From Oasisia sp. SBJ-2009 (lineage: Eukaryota > Annelida > Polychaeta > Sabellida > Siboglinidae), in the NCBI GenBank assembly GCA_964017155.1, contig OZ024867.1, positions 22,912,020 through 22,976,019 of the forward strand: a stretch of DNA of 64,000 bases. The letters run 5' to 3'. Positions 21,930-34,028 of this stretch are shown one piece after another. The notes under the pieces are model-generated. The model worked only from the letters and a program-made list of their open reading frames with translations. It made no database searches and was not told where the DNA came from. Each line of letters starts with the position of its first letter. Position 1 is the first letter of the stretch. Both the position numbers and the translations under genes were made by a program.

Positions 21930-22690
21930 AGGCGGTTTCAGATCCAGGGCCCATCATGGACAAATGATTTAAGTCCATATTTAGGTGTGTTTGCCTTAGG
22001 GACAACTGCAGTGTTATCCTTTCGCATGGAATACTGGGAACATTTTAGAATGATGAGATTTTGAATAAAACTTGGAGCAATATTATTTACAATTTTGAAT
22101 ACTTCGCATGCCATTTCTTTTATCCTGTTAACGTGGAGGTGTTCGGTGTTAGTGGTCTTTAAAAGGTCATGATGCCTGGATGAATAATCATTGTAAATAA
22201 AGCGAAGTGTTCTCTCCTGAATTGTTTCAAGTTTTTTGGTGCTAGATTGGCTAAACAAATGCCAGATCAAAAAGGACAGTAGTTGAAGTTTGATGTTACG
22301 AATGATTTGAAAATTGCAAGTTTCCCTTGTCGAGTAAGGAGATGACCGAGACGTTTTAAGACCGCTAACTGTCTAGCTGCCTTTTTGCAGATGTTCGCGA
22401 TATGCGAGTTAAAAGTTAACGAATGATCAATCTCAATGCCGAGAAGGACAACAGAGTTTTCACAGTGAATGCTAGTGTTTTCAAAAGTAAAATTTGTTAT
22501 GTTCCTTGTTCTCCTCTTGCCGGGGCTAATTGTTTGGATGGGTAAGCCTTCATCTGGTTGATATTGAACCACTGTAATGTAGACGTACAGTCTTGTTGCA
22601 AGGTGCGAATGAGAGTGTCAGAATTTGAATGAGCATAAGACAGGGTGTTATCATCAGCATAAGACAGGGTGTTAACTTATGTTTGATTGT
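21930..22690 (-). pseudogene. LINE reverse transcriptase C-terminal fragment
   Basis: Read on the minus strand: a YADD-type core near 22650 (partly duplicated), then VLLGIEIDHSLTFNSHIANI, KKAARQLAVLKRL and SNFNYCPF (22267-22560), then after a frameshift KLETIQERTLRFIYNDYSS (21938-22240). This order matches the region after the RT palm in Jockey/CR1-type LINEs. An about 22-bp direct duplication (AGCATAAGACAGGGTGTTA) lies at about 22635-22675. Confidence 0.8.
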
Positions 22691-22959
22691 GAGGACACTG
22701 TAAATGTTTATATTGTGTGTTGGCTACATATTGGCCAGGAATATTCAAAAGCATGTCCTTCCAAAACCACAATTTTTAACGGATTTTACTAAAAGTAATG
22801 GTGTGGATCTGAATTTTGCAAGTCAGCAGCAATGTTCACATACAATAGCATGCATAAAACAAACAACATTTGTACAGTTTTATCATGGGCATAGCATTTG
22901 GGCTATCTTAAAGCTAATGAACAATATCAAAGATCATGTAAGATACTACTCGTATAAAA

Positions 22960-23275
22960 CATTTATTTGCAATCACTTAAGGCGGGGGTGGGGCAGGGAG
23001 ACAGCAGCAGCTTCGGGGTGAAGATGGGGGAGCACAAGGACTCAGTACTGACCCCTCTACTCTCTGCCAGTGTGGTGGACGTGGTGATGAAGGAGGCAAG
23101 AGGAGGACTACCCTGGGAGCTCCTAGATCTCATCCTTGTGGCAACGACCAAGGAAGAACTGAGAAGGAAGCTGGTGGCCAAAAGACTGAAGGTGAATGTC
23201 GGGAAGATGAAGGTGATGGTGAGTTCAGGTGAGACGAGTGATGTCAGAGTCTGGTGCATGGCCACGTGGAGTCTG
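22960..23275 (+). pseudogene. LINE RT fragment from a second family
   Basis: The + strand frame 22967-23278 shows VGQGDSSSFGVKM, LTPLLSASVVDVV, GGLPWELL and KRLKVNVGKMKVM, matching the palm and thumb order of RTE-like LINE reverse transcriptases, but the catalytic YADD stretch is lost between GLPWELL and the following helix. It is inserted within or beside the minus-strand LINE pieces. Confidence 0.7.
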
Positions 23276-23284
23276 TAGCAAGGG

Positions 23285-23640
23285 TGTAGCCACTAACTCA
23301 CTGCACTCTACATTGTCTACAAAGTGGGTCCAGTGCTCATTTAGTGTCTCTGCTTTGTCTTGATAAGTCATTTGTATCTCGTCATTTGCATTTACTGTTG
23401 GGATGTCAAGATGTTCTGTTTGTTTAATGAAGGACCAGAATCACTCAGGGTTTGTGGTGAGGCATTCATCTATGATGTTATTGATGTAGCTGTTGTAAGA
23501 TTTGGCTATGTTTCTTAACTTCTTTCCTGAGGTTCTTGAAGTGTTTCTAGTGTTTGTGTTTCTTTCATTTGTTAGCCTTACTTAGCCTGGGTTTTATCCC
23601 GTTTTCTTTGTAGTCTTGGCTCTAATTCCAAATTGAGTTA
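23285..23640 (-). pseudogene. LINE fragment, linker between endonuclease and RT
   Basis: Minus-strand translation contains degenerate NPKxFW-like sequence (the DNA has GAATCACTCAGGGTTTGTGG, antisense). It is the expected segment upstream of the RT piece at 21930-22690, so the two may be one element split by later insertion. Stops in all frames. Confidence 0.45.
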
Positions 23641-25111
23641 AGCTCTAGATCATCAGGATTTCAGACAAAGTACTTTTGAGCATGCAGACAGGGCACAGTT
23701 GGATTTGAGGGCTTCCAGTAATAGTGGCACACTGTGTGGAGGTGATGTGTTTGTCTGGCAGGGGTAGAACTACCCACTAGTCCACTAGTCCATACACTAG
23801 TAAAGACAAGGCGGACTAGTAAACCTGCCTAATAACTGTCCGGTTGTCTAGTAAAGGTCAATGTGTCATACAACCTACCCTACATCAATCAATCAAGTCT
23901 TTGTAGTCACAGTGACCCTAACCCTAGCCCATCCACAAACTGGGGGGATGTAACTAAATCCAATCCCAGGGAGCAACTGGCTACAGCAGCTTCCTTTACT
24001 GATAAATGATGACATAACCAGCCACAAGCTATGAACTTCTTGTATGGGTGACTATTTTTTTATAACCCTGTAATACGAGGTAAATTTCCAAAATTATTAC
24101 AGAAAATTCATAATGGTACGGTGGTGCTACCGGTCAATGAGCACAATTGCGCAGTTTTTTAATACAGATCAGATCTTCACTTTTTAATTAATTACTTTTG
24201 TTATTTCTGTATTATTTCTGTGTTACGTTTATGAAAAGTGCATTGTTATTTAACTGGGATTGCAATATAGACTAGTTTTTAATCAAATTGGAACGACTTA
24301 AATTTGGATTTATTTTTTATTTTTGCAGACAAGGAAACTTTTGACTTTACTAGTCCTGCTGTCTAGTAAAATAAATTCTGAAGTTCTACCCCTGCCTGGG
24401 GTTCATATTAATGTGAAAGCGAACAGCTTTGTGATCATTCACGCCTGTCACTGTGTTTACCTGGAGACAAGGGTGGGATTGGGTGTAAGTACAAAGTCAA
24501 GGATATATGCAGTCTAGTTGGGTCAGTTCTTTTACAATACCATGTGTGTTACACTGGATTTGCTGTCTATTTCAACAAGTTTATTGTGTTTTGTTGCTGT
24601 TTTTTGGGTTGTTGTACAGAGGTTGTCCCAGTTGATGTCTGACAGTCTTAGGTTCCCAGTAATTACAACTGATGGTGAAGTTTGCAGCTATGGTAGAGGG
24701 TAGCCAGTAATTCATGCAGGGCTTCCAGAGATGTTGTGTGATCATTTGTGGGTCTGTGGTATGATGCCAAATATATGGCTTTATTGTGGAAGAAGTGCAC
24801 TTAGCATAGGTTTCCAATTTCTAGTTCAATTTGAACTAATGTTGAGATCAACAGCATTTCAGTCAAAACACTTTTGAGCAAGCAGGGTACAGTTGAATTT
24901 TACTGTCTTATCAGTAAACTAAACATGTTTTTGCAATAACTTCTAATAAACTTAGTAATACCCAGTAAACGTGCAAAGTCAGACATAATGGCGTTTTCAG
25001 AGATTGATTTGTGGTTGCCAAGTTGGATGTCACTCAGGCGTTACAGACATGAAATGATAAACAGAGCACTTACCTGTCATCAACCTTATGACAGCTTTGT
25101 GAATTTTGAAC
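23641..25111. other. Non-coding stretch
   Basis: No gene recognised. Short internal similarities exist (AGTCCACTAGTCCATACACTAG near 23780; repeated GAGCA-GCAG-GG blocks near 23680 and 24880) but no defined element. Confidence 0.4.
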
Positions 25112-25271
25112 GTTACGTCATCCAAGTGAGACTTCCTTCTTCTGTTACGTCATCCAAGTGAGACTTCCTTCTTCTGTTACGTCATCCAAGTGAGACTTCC
25201 TTCTTCTGTTACGTCATCCAAGTGAGACTTCCTTCTTCTGTTACGTCATCCAAGTGAGACGTCCTTCTTCT
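25112..25271 (+). repeat. 32-bp minisatellite, five copies, each with a TTACGTCA motif
   Basis: Copies start at 25112, 25144, 25176, 25208 and 25240; the unit begins GTTACGTCATCCAAGTGAGA. TTACGTCA is a near-consensus CRE/ATF half-palindrome, so the array places five identical candidate sites at exact 32-bp spacing (about three helical turns). Confidence 0.9.
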
Positions 25272-25794
25272 GTGGCGAATGGAGTTGTTTTGTTTTGGAT
25301 GACACTCACATGAGTGACCTGACCACACTGCACCAATGTTGTAACACAGATACATACATCATACAGCTACATAGATAACTTATAAAGCTGCATATATACA
25401 TTACACATACATATCTAACATCATCAGGCTAGTTGCCTATACCACACACGTCTTTACTGAATTTGGCTTGTATCAATGACTATCTACCTAAATAATGTCT
25501 CCTTAGTCCTTACTTCCCACTTACTCCTACTTTTGTAAAATTTCAGAGAATGACGCCCAAGTACCTTCATACAGGTAACAGATCCTGATTAAACATATCA
25601 TGACAGGTAGTAAACACGACATGCATGTACTGTAGTTACAATAAAATATTTTGATATTTCTTTGTAATCTATTTAGGTTAATGTTGGCAAGTTTACAACC
25701 TTCGGTATAAATGCATAAACAGAATGTCTTAGCCATAGATATGACATTGCTCAAATCTCACCATTGCCTCATCACCATAAATTCCACCTACCTG

Positions 25795-26240
25795 TTAAAA
25801 TCAACAGCGAAAGAACAACATCTGCAGCTACGACGTGTCTCAGGACATGAATAGGCAGATGTCTTCTTTCCTTGAACAATCCCAGACTGGAAGAGACTGC
25901 TCCAGGAGGTAGTGACTGCCAAGTCTCTGCACTGCTTCAAGTCCAGGTTTGACACTGACCTGTAAGACAGTAGGCTAACTAAGTGTAACACCACACAGTC
26001 ACATCTACCCCTCTCTCATGTAGCCTACTACTGTACATAAACTACCTATCGCAGCCCAACCCCTTCTGTCTACCACCCTACACATTAACACATGGCTCCC
26101 ACATCCATGCGAATACAATCAGGTGCTGTTAATTGTAGCAAAACGAGATAATTAAACACTCACAATACAGGTTTTGCACATTGGAAACATTAAAGCCACA
26201 GAGACTTCCCCTGAAGGGGCTTACTTACTCACTTACTTCA
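25795..26240 (+). pseudogene. LINE 3' end (CR1/Jockey-like) with CTTA tail
   Basis: One + strand frame reads KRLLQEVVTAKSLHCFKSRF near 25890-25955, the conserved C-terminus of CR1/Jockey LINE polyproteins, followed by about 270 bp of 3' UTR. A short hairpin CCCCTGAAGGGG (26209-26220) and a (CTTA)n tail (26219-26238) end the fragment. Confidence 0.7.
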
Positions 26241-26610
26241 GAAAGTTAGAGGTAAAGGCTATGATGTGTTGTTTGTTAAATTTACAATAAAATGCCTATG
26301 TTGCCCTCGCAAGATATACTGCTAATGACTGCTAAGATTTTGTAAAGAAAAAAGTGATCTTCAAAACTGTGATGAAATACCATAGCTAATGATATAAGTA
26401 GGAATAACAATGTAGACTTTATCTGTGAAATGTTGCCACTGCCACTACGAACATCTTTAAATCCGGTCACTGACATTGCATGGCGTTACAATTTCTCAAT
26501 AATCTCTGCACAAATCTGAACTGTAAAAGTAACAGTGTTGTTTACATATTTACTGTTTGTTACCATAAACCTCAACTTAACATAAGTTATGTTGAGTATC
26601 TGTTGTCATA

Positions 26611-27632
26611 CAGGGTGACCCAAACAAAACAGAACCCATAAAAATGTTCATTAATCCTACATAGGTCCATCAAATTTCTTCAAATTTGGTCTATTCAAAC
26701 TTCAGTCTATGGATGATCTGTCCACAAAGTTTTAGCCACCTGAGTCAGTTTGCATAGTTTTTATGTTCTTTTCAAAAAAATAACAATTTGCTCCAAATGT
26801 TGTCTTCGGCGTTGAAGGCACACTTGCACACGTCGCGCATAATTGTCAATGACCCTCACACATTTCTCCTTGGGGATTTGCCTGATCTTTCATGTGATTG
26901 CTGCCTTCAGTTTACCTATTGTTTGAGGATTGTTCTCGTACACATTGTCCTTGAGATACCCCCACAAATAAAAATCTAGGGGGTTCAAGTCTGGTGAATG
27001 CGCTGCCCACTCAACATCACACCTCCTGCTGATCAGTCTGTCATCAAATCGCTCTCTAAGCCAGGCTAGGAAGACATTTGATGTGTGGGGGTGGCCCCGT
27101 CTTGCTGGAACCACTGTTGATCTCGATCCATTCCTCTGCGTCGTCCCAATGATGCCCAAACCTTCTTCAGTACTGCCACATAGCACTCCCTGTTCACCAT
27201 TTGAGGTTGCTCATTTTCATCCTCAAACCAAAATGGGCCAATGATGCCATGTTTGGAAATGGCTACCCATGCTGTGCACTTTTTTGAGTGTAACGGCCTC
27301 TGTAAAACATCCTACCCTACACAATAGGTGAACTGAAGGCAGCAATCACAGGAAAGATCAGGCAAATCCCCAAGGAGGAATGTGTGAAAGTCATTGACAA
27401 TTTTGCGTGACGTGTGCAAATGTGCCTTCAACGCTGAGGACAACATTTGGAGCAAATTTTTATTTTTGTGAAAAGAACATAAAAACTATGCAAACTGACT
27501 CAGGTGGCTAAAACTTTGTGGACAGATCATCCATACACTGAAGTTTGAATAGACCAAATTTGAAGAAATTTGATAGACCTATGTAGGATTAATGAACATT
27601 TTTATGGGTTCTGTTTTTTTGGGGTCACCCTG
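26611..27632 (-). mobile_element. Mariner/Tc1-type element, internally rearranged, with TA target duplication
   Basis: The ends are CAGGGTGACCC and its complement, flanked by TA at 26609-26610 and 27633-27634. The inverted arms are unusually long: 26611-26922 and 27320-27632 match with scattered differences. The left arm contains the antisense 3' end of the transposase gene, so the right arm is an inverted copy of coding sequence. The middle carries only part of the transposase. Confidence 0.88.
26800..27310 (-). pseudogene. Mariner-family transposase, C-terminal half
   Basis: Minus-strand reading gives WVAISKHGIIGPFWFEDE (27200-27290), a HTSNVFLAWLRERFDD block, and HSPDLNPLDFYLWGYLKDNV, the last Asp-containing catalytic region of IS630/Tc1/mariner transposases. 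A frameshift lies before the HTS block. The N-terminal DNA-binding half and the first catalytic Asp are absent. No active enzyme is possible. Confidence 0.85.
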
Positions 27633-27639
27633 TATTATG

Positions 27640-29740
27640 ACAAGATATTATAAACATCACTTTTTTGTGAGAAAGTTAGTGCACCTAATTGTGTACACAA
27701 ACATTACAATGAGAAATACTGCGTCACCTGTTTTCGAGGTAATTTTATAGATTATATTTTGCAAACATTGACGTGAAAATATCAGTACAGCAACACACAT
27801 GAACAACTGACATTTTGCAAAACTTAGAGCAATTAATAAATTGTAGCACATGTTTATTATGTGTAAATTACAAACATAAATTGTGGCAACTTTCTTGCCA
27901 AAACAACCATAATTACCATCCGGAGGGCAAATCTGATTGGATGATTCCGTGTTTGGTTTACTGTACTTAGCTGAAAAAGAAGGTATATATAGTAAGTATC
28001 AGAACAATAAATAAACAAAGGCCCACCAAAAAAATGAACTATGAACCACAGCATTTTCTATGAATTACCATAAAAACTATTGCAGTAAACTACAGGGAAA
28101 CATATCATGTGTATGGTGGCAGACAAAACTATTGCAGTATAGTACAGGGAAACCACCAGACAAAACATTATGGCATTCGAAACATTATACTTGTGAAAAT
28201 TTGTAAATTACGAATCATCGTCATCGAGAAGATGTGCTGCTTAAGAATAGGTTACATGATGCATATGCTACATAATAAATGTTTATTCTGATTTATTTGT
28301 ATGAAGCTTTTTTTAAACAATGGCTAATAGGGCCCGTAAGTGTGTCACGATACATGGCGAGACTCCGCGCGACTGGAGCTGATTGGGGACTGGACATTAA
28401 GAATAATATTCGATGGATGACAGTTGTAACTTCCGACTGATGAATACTAGGAAAATCAGGTCATAAATATCTTGTATTATACCTTTCTTATCTTAAATAC
28501 CCGATTTAATATTGAGTTTACCCCACTATCATAGACATATAGCGATTTGAGTAGTGCAGATAATAGACACTCCCCACAATTTTAGGCCGTGTGTGTCTTT
28601 TGCGGGATTCGCATTTTACATTGCTGTACGTTGTGATTTCGATAAGCACTTATATCTGACAAGTTGTCTAAATGCACATAATCATAACACATGTATACGT
28701 TTGCCCCAAACAGGTTGTACTGCGCGAAAAATGGCACTTTTCATTATTAGTCAACATCGCCAAACACAAGTACAAGCCGGCGATGCCATGGCAACCACCA
28801 TAACAATCGATTAAAAGTCAGGATTTCCGTGAGCATTGTCACCGGCAAAGTGTTCCACTGCTTCTGCTTGTAATAATCCTTCGGACAGTGTAACTGAAAT
28901 AATTAGACTGGAACAGTTCGATTATTACAACCAAAAACAAAACGAAGTCCTATACTTTAACATGGAGAATATGCACTTCCTGCCCCCAGCCTCGTTTTCG
29001 CGCGCGAGACTTACACGCCCTATTGCTTTTTATTTTGACGTCACAAGATACGCATTGCCTTTGTGGCTCTGATGCATCTGGCATGTGAAAACTGCATAAA
29101 CAAACTGTTTATCGCTCATTCCATGTGCACAGCGCAGTAACATGCACCGCTGCGCTTGCGACTGGCACAAATCGCGCTGTCTTTTCGACCTCAAAAGTAT
29201 GTCAAGACGCGCCGTTTATAAAACATAAATATGCGCAAGATGATTATAATTGATTGAATTAACAAAATCAAATATCAAATGTTGGCAAAAATAATTATAA
29301 TGGCAAAATTGAGGTGTGGGTCCGACTTGTACATAAGTGCACCAATGAGTTCCACGCATGAATGACCCTAGGGCAAGTTATACTGTTACCATATCTTGTT
29401 GATACATTTGCTACGACGTCCTGACCTTCATAATGTTATCGTAATTAATGGATACATTTTCATAAACGTAATCGAAAGTTTTCTGAATCGCCGCCATGTT
29501 GTAATGGCCGACGCACACACTTATAAGTTATAGTTACGCAAAACTATTTCCTGAAGAAAAAACTTGTGTATTTTACCTACAAAACAACTATTGCAAAACG
29601 CTTAATGGCCACAATGTTTGTAGATATCTGATTGACGACTCAACTGTAGAAGAAATATAAATCTTTCATGGAAATAAGTTTTGTTTACATTCGAGTAAGG
29701 ATATTGTGGAAAATTGAGGTGATCGAGTCGTTCCATCAAC
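27640..29740. other. Non-coding stretch
   Basis: No gene or defined repeat recognised; AT-rich, with CpG-richer patches near 28330-28400 and 28980-29230. Confidence 0.4.
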
Positions 29741-29743
29741 ACG

Positions 29744-29759
29744 CCGTGAGGTGGCAGCA
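29744..29759 (+). promoter_or_regulatory. CTCF-like motif 5, next to a promoter-like region
   Basis: Same 16-mer CCGTGAGGTGGCAGCA as at 82, 364 and 543. It is followed by an AT box (TATTTATAATAATA, about 29815) and, at 29907, a strong candidate splice donor GACAA/GTAAGT. This suggests a 5' exon of an unseen + strand transcript; no coding sequence follows that I recognise. Confidence 0.4.
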
Positions 29760-29909
29760 CATTATCGTCAAACTGCACTTCTTGAACTTGGCGCGGTTTC
29801 GACGGCGGAGTTTCATATTTATAATAATATAGTCAGATGCTGTTGAAGCAAATCTAGCGATCGGAAATCCTTGTATGATATAGAAGCGACAACCGTGTAA
29901 TGACAAGTA

Positions 29910-31540
29910 AGTTTTTAAGTAATTATTAATTCCTGAGTAGAAGGCTGCGTCACACTTAACAACGAGTTCCGCACCCGCACAGCATCGTGGGTAATGTCAT
30001 GGGGCAACCGACATAAATAAATCACACGCGCCTGTTGATCATATTATGATTTAAAACCACAGTAAGGCGCTCGTCCGCCATTACCCGACAAAAGAGCACC
30101 CTATAGAAACAGCATTATGCAGGTTGTGTGAATTTCTGTGAGCACTATGTAGTGTGTGGAGTGAGTAGAAATGAAGTGTGTGCAGCGTGGCATCGGAGCT
30201 GTCAAATTATTACAGAGCTCTGTCAGTGACAGTGTCAGACCGTGCATTTCTGGACTGTCTGTGCAGTTGTCATTATGTCTCTGACAGTTGTTATTTTGCG
30301 TGGTGATGTAATCAGGGGGCAATCTGTGGGTGGTTCAAGCAGAAATGGATGGGTGTATAAGGTTGGAAAGAAGTTTGTGGGAGCTTGAGGTTTGAGAAGT
30401 TCACAAATTTGTCATAGTCATAGAACTATTCTATTTCTATGAAGAGTAATTTATATGCTGTGAAATTGTCAATAACAGATCCCTTCAAGTTTAATACGAA
30501 ATGAAGGACACATTATAATGGTCGCCTATGGAAAATGCAAATGTGGTCTGACTTCAGATAGATCGAGAAGTCTAGTTTGTCATCTTATTACAGGAGCTGT
30601 CCTTGATTTATGTACATTTTTTTTCTCCAGCATTTAATGAGTTCTGTTTATGGAAGAAAGACCAAATTCATGACTATTTGCATATGACAGGGTCAGGGTA
30701 TCAACCGACACCTGGTAATAAACGTAGTCTCAAAGACGAACTAATAACGCTGGTGTTTGAACATTTGATGCATCGTATTTTTGCATTTAGCTAAGCCCAG
30801 CGTCAAAGATGTGATTGTTGAAAATGTGCAGCTGTACCGCAAGTTATTGAGTGTAGAAAGCAATGTTTGCCGCATCTTCTGGCCGACTTAAATAGCCACT
30901 GGGTAGAGGAAGGGAACAAAATATGGCCCCCTTGCATGTACTGTGATTGAGCAGAATACCTTGTATAGAACAGTGAGTGAGACCTGAAAAAATGTCTACT
31001 GTCAGAATACAATGAAGGAATAGACTTGTCCTAGTTTGACTCTAAGTGGCTGAAGGAGTTGTTCTGTCAACCAATGACTCGCCCTACTGTTTCATGAAGG
31101 CAAACTGCTCCCCTCTCTATGAACAGCCATCATAATTTCCATAAAGTAAGGGTGTTAATCAGGAAGGATAATGGAAAGATTGTCAGCAGTTAGTGTACCT
31201 ATTGTGCCAGCTATGTACATAAAAAACTGTATTGTAGGGAGGTCAGGCGGATTTGCCCCCCCCCCCCCTCTGACAACATGGGGAGACAGGAGTCCAAGTT
31301 TAGTGGCCGTAGTTTATTATCACGCAACATACCTGTTCTCTTATAGTTTTTTTTATGTTGTTATATGTCAGTCCATGATTCTTCGCTGATAACTTATAAT
31401 TTGTTGTGCTGTCTGAGAGTGGTTAATGATTTATTTTCCTCACGGTGTCGTATTTTGGTTTTCATTGTTTATGTCTGTGGCCATATTGGGTCACCCCGAC
31501 AAGGCTGTCTTTCAAAATTATTTGCAAGATTACGTTAACG
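29910..31540. other. Unassigned stretch with one unrecognised open frame
   Basis: The 63-codon frame at 30603-30794 and further sequence to about 30880 look weakly protein-like but match nothing I know and then hit stops. A poly-C run lies at 31256-31268. Nothing else found. Confidence 0.35.
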
Positions 31541-31564
31541 AATTATGTAATTTTGACACCCAAA

Positions 31565-31755
31565 GAATATGGACCCCGGGTCCATTTTCTATGGGAGGTC
31601 CATATTCTATGGCACATATATGATATGGACCCCCATAAAATATGGACCCCTGGGTCCAAATTTTATGTTGGGGGTTCATATTATATAATAGAATATGGAC
31701 CCCCGGGTCCATATTCTATAGGGAATGTGGACCCAAGGTCCATTTTCCATGGGGT
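31565..31755. repeat. Cluster of palindromic TATGGACCC/GGGTCCATA units
   Basis: At least six copies of short palindromes such as TATGGACCCCGGGTCCATTT and ATGGACCCCCGGGTCCATAT, alternating orientation. A diverged copy (AGACCCATATTCTATATG) lies just past the right end of the next element at about 32601, so this cluster may belong to, or be the target of, that element. Confidence 0.8.
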
Positions 31756-31773
31756 CAATATAACGGTGTCTTC

Positions 31774-32597
31774 CCGTTATAGCTACTTCCCGTTATAGCT
31801 ACTTCCCGTTATACCTACGTTTTATTCCCATTATAGCTACTCGTTAAGTTTGACAGGCAAACTAGTCCCGTTATAGCTACTTTTCTATTTCTCCATTTTA
31901 CAATGTAACAAGATAAGGGAGCATTAACTATTTCATCTCCATCCAGCTGATGTCCATGAGGGGTAGACTGCTTTTATGTAAGTGTGTCCCACTGAGGAAT
32001 TTCCACAAAGTCCAGTGATAATTGTTAACGAGTACTTTCTTTGTGGAGACATGGCTTGGTGATGATTCAAAAATCACTATGGGCACGTGGCAGGTCTACA
32101 CAGAGTCTGACAAATGAACAAACAACCATATTGAGGGATGAATTCCAAGTTTGCAAAATTGGTGGTGAAACACCATCCAAACATCTTCCAGTTCATGGTT
32201 GCTAAACATGATGCCACCATATAAGAAGAAGAATTGATGACATTCATTACTTTTTGATAAATGCAGTTCTGTACTCAGTACAATGTAGCTGTCTTTTGAA
32301 AAAAATGTTTTGCACAAGTGTTTTATGGTATATTTTACATTTCAAATAACTGACAGTTACATCTATATACCATTCGTATGACTTTTAAAATGTGTCCTTC
32401 ATTAATTCATTTCATGTAGAAATCTTACAGTAATCTGAAACAGTTAATGCTCCCTCTTGCTGTCCCCTCCTGAATTGTGTAATTAAATAAGTAGCTATAA
32501 CAGGACTAGTTTGCCTGTCAAACTTAACGAGTAGCTATAACGGGAAAAAACTGTAGCTATAACGGGAAGTAGCTATAACGGGAAGTAGCTATAACGG
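31774..32597. mobile_element. Non-autonomous fold-back element with CCGTTATAGCTACTT subterminal repeats
   Basis: Inverted arms of about 108 bp (31774-31881 and 32490-32597). Each arm holds three to five copies of CCGTTATAGCTACTT and one unique block CTCGTTAAGTTTGACAGGCA. The about 600-bp interior has no coding capacity. No clear target duplication was found. The family is not one I recognise. Confidence 0.8.
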
Positions 32598-33960
32598 ACC
32601 TAGACCCATATTCTATATGATAGTCATCATTGTCATGATTATGTAAAAAGGGCAGTCCATGACGTTCTGAACCACAATAACGTTATTTTGTTACCTTATT
32701 TCTGACAGAGTGCGCTCACTTGTCAGTGATTCAAAAGCTTTTTTAGGTGCTTGTGTATGCAAGACCAAACCTTTGTATTCACTAGACAGTGTCTGAATAA
32801 CATTATTTTGTGACCTTAATTCCAGTGAATTTTCCTAGGCAAAACTGTTACTTTTTTCCGTAACGTCTTTTACTGTGAATTAATTTCTACACCCACTACT
32901 GAATGCCTGAAGCTGGCAGGGCAAAACAACGAAACAATGACATATTCTCAATGTGGATGTTTTTAACAGTTATCAAACTATTCTGTTACCAGAATGCCCA
33001 CTAGGAACATGTCATGTACCAAAACGTCTTGTTTATTTAAATGCACAATACACAATGCATGCAGCCATGCACGACATCTAGTTGCATGCACACATGTATG
33101 AACACATGGATCTGGCTAGCACATGTTAACATAGTTAAATACACACACGCACGCACGCACGCATACACCATGCATGCAGCCATGCATGACATCTAGTTGC
33201 ACGCACAGATGTATGAACACACATGCATACATGCGTGCACAGCATTAGATGCACACGTGCAGCCATGCACACAACACACAATATACACAAAGGGCTACCA
33301 CGTAGCACGCGCTACCAGGTAATCCCCCAATTAACAACCTGCCATGCCTTAAGTATCCATACAATTACAAACACCAACTATATTATGTCTAAGCTATTAA
33401 ACAAGATGAAACTAGACTTGATGTAGCATTCAAACTGTAAACTGTATCTGCATTGACCAACAGCCATCTTCCCGACAGTCCAGTCTACATCTGATAACTA
33501 GTCATCAAAGTCACCAAGTGATTATAGCTAATCATGCAAAAATTATTTTACATCTGTGGAAGCCTAATCCTCTATTATAGTATTATACATGATGATGAAG
33601 TTATACATTAAAAGTATTGCTTTATCAAGTTATTTAAGTTATATAACATACAGTTGGGAACTTACCAACACCACAGTCTGTCTGGGACATAGCTTTATGC
33701 AGAGAACTGTCCACCCGTCATTTTGATGGGTAAAACCCTTCGAGGACGGGTAGATGTATGGGGTAACAGGGAAAAAAGAAGGAGCAAAAAAGATCTTCCA
33801 AAACAATAGATATTGTTAGTTATGCCTCAAAAGTGAGTGCAAATGGTGTCACATGTGTGTTTGTAATCCATTTCAGGTCATCAGACACATTTAAAGTTTG
33901 TAAACTTGCTTAACAGTTAAGGTTCACGTGTTGAACCTTGAACTTACACATTTCTACACT

Positions 33961-34028
<68 letters not shown>

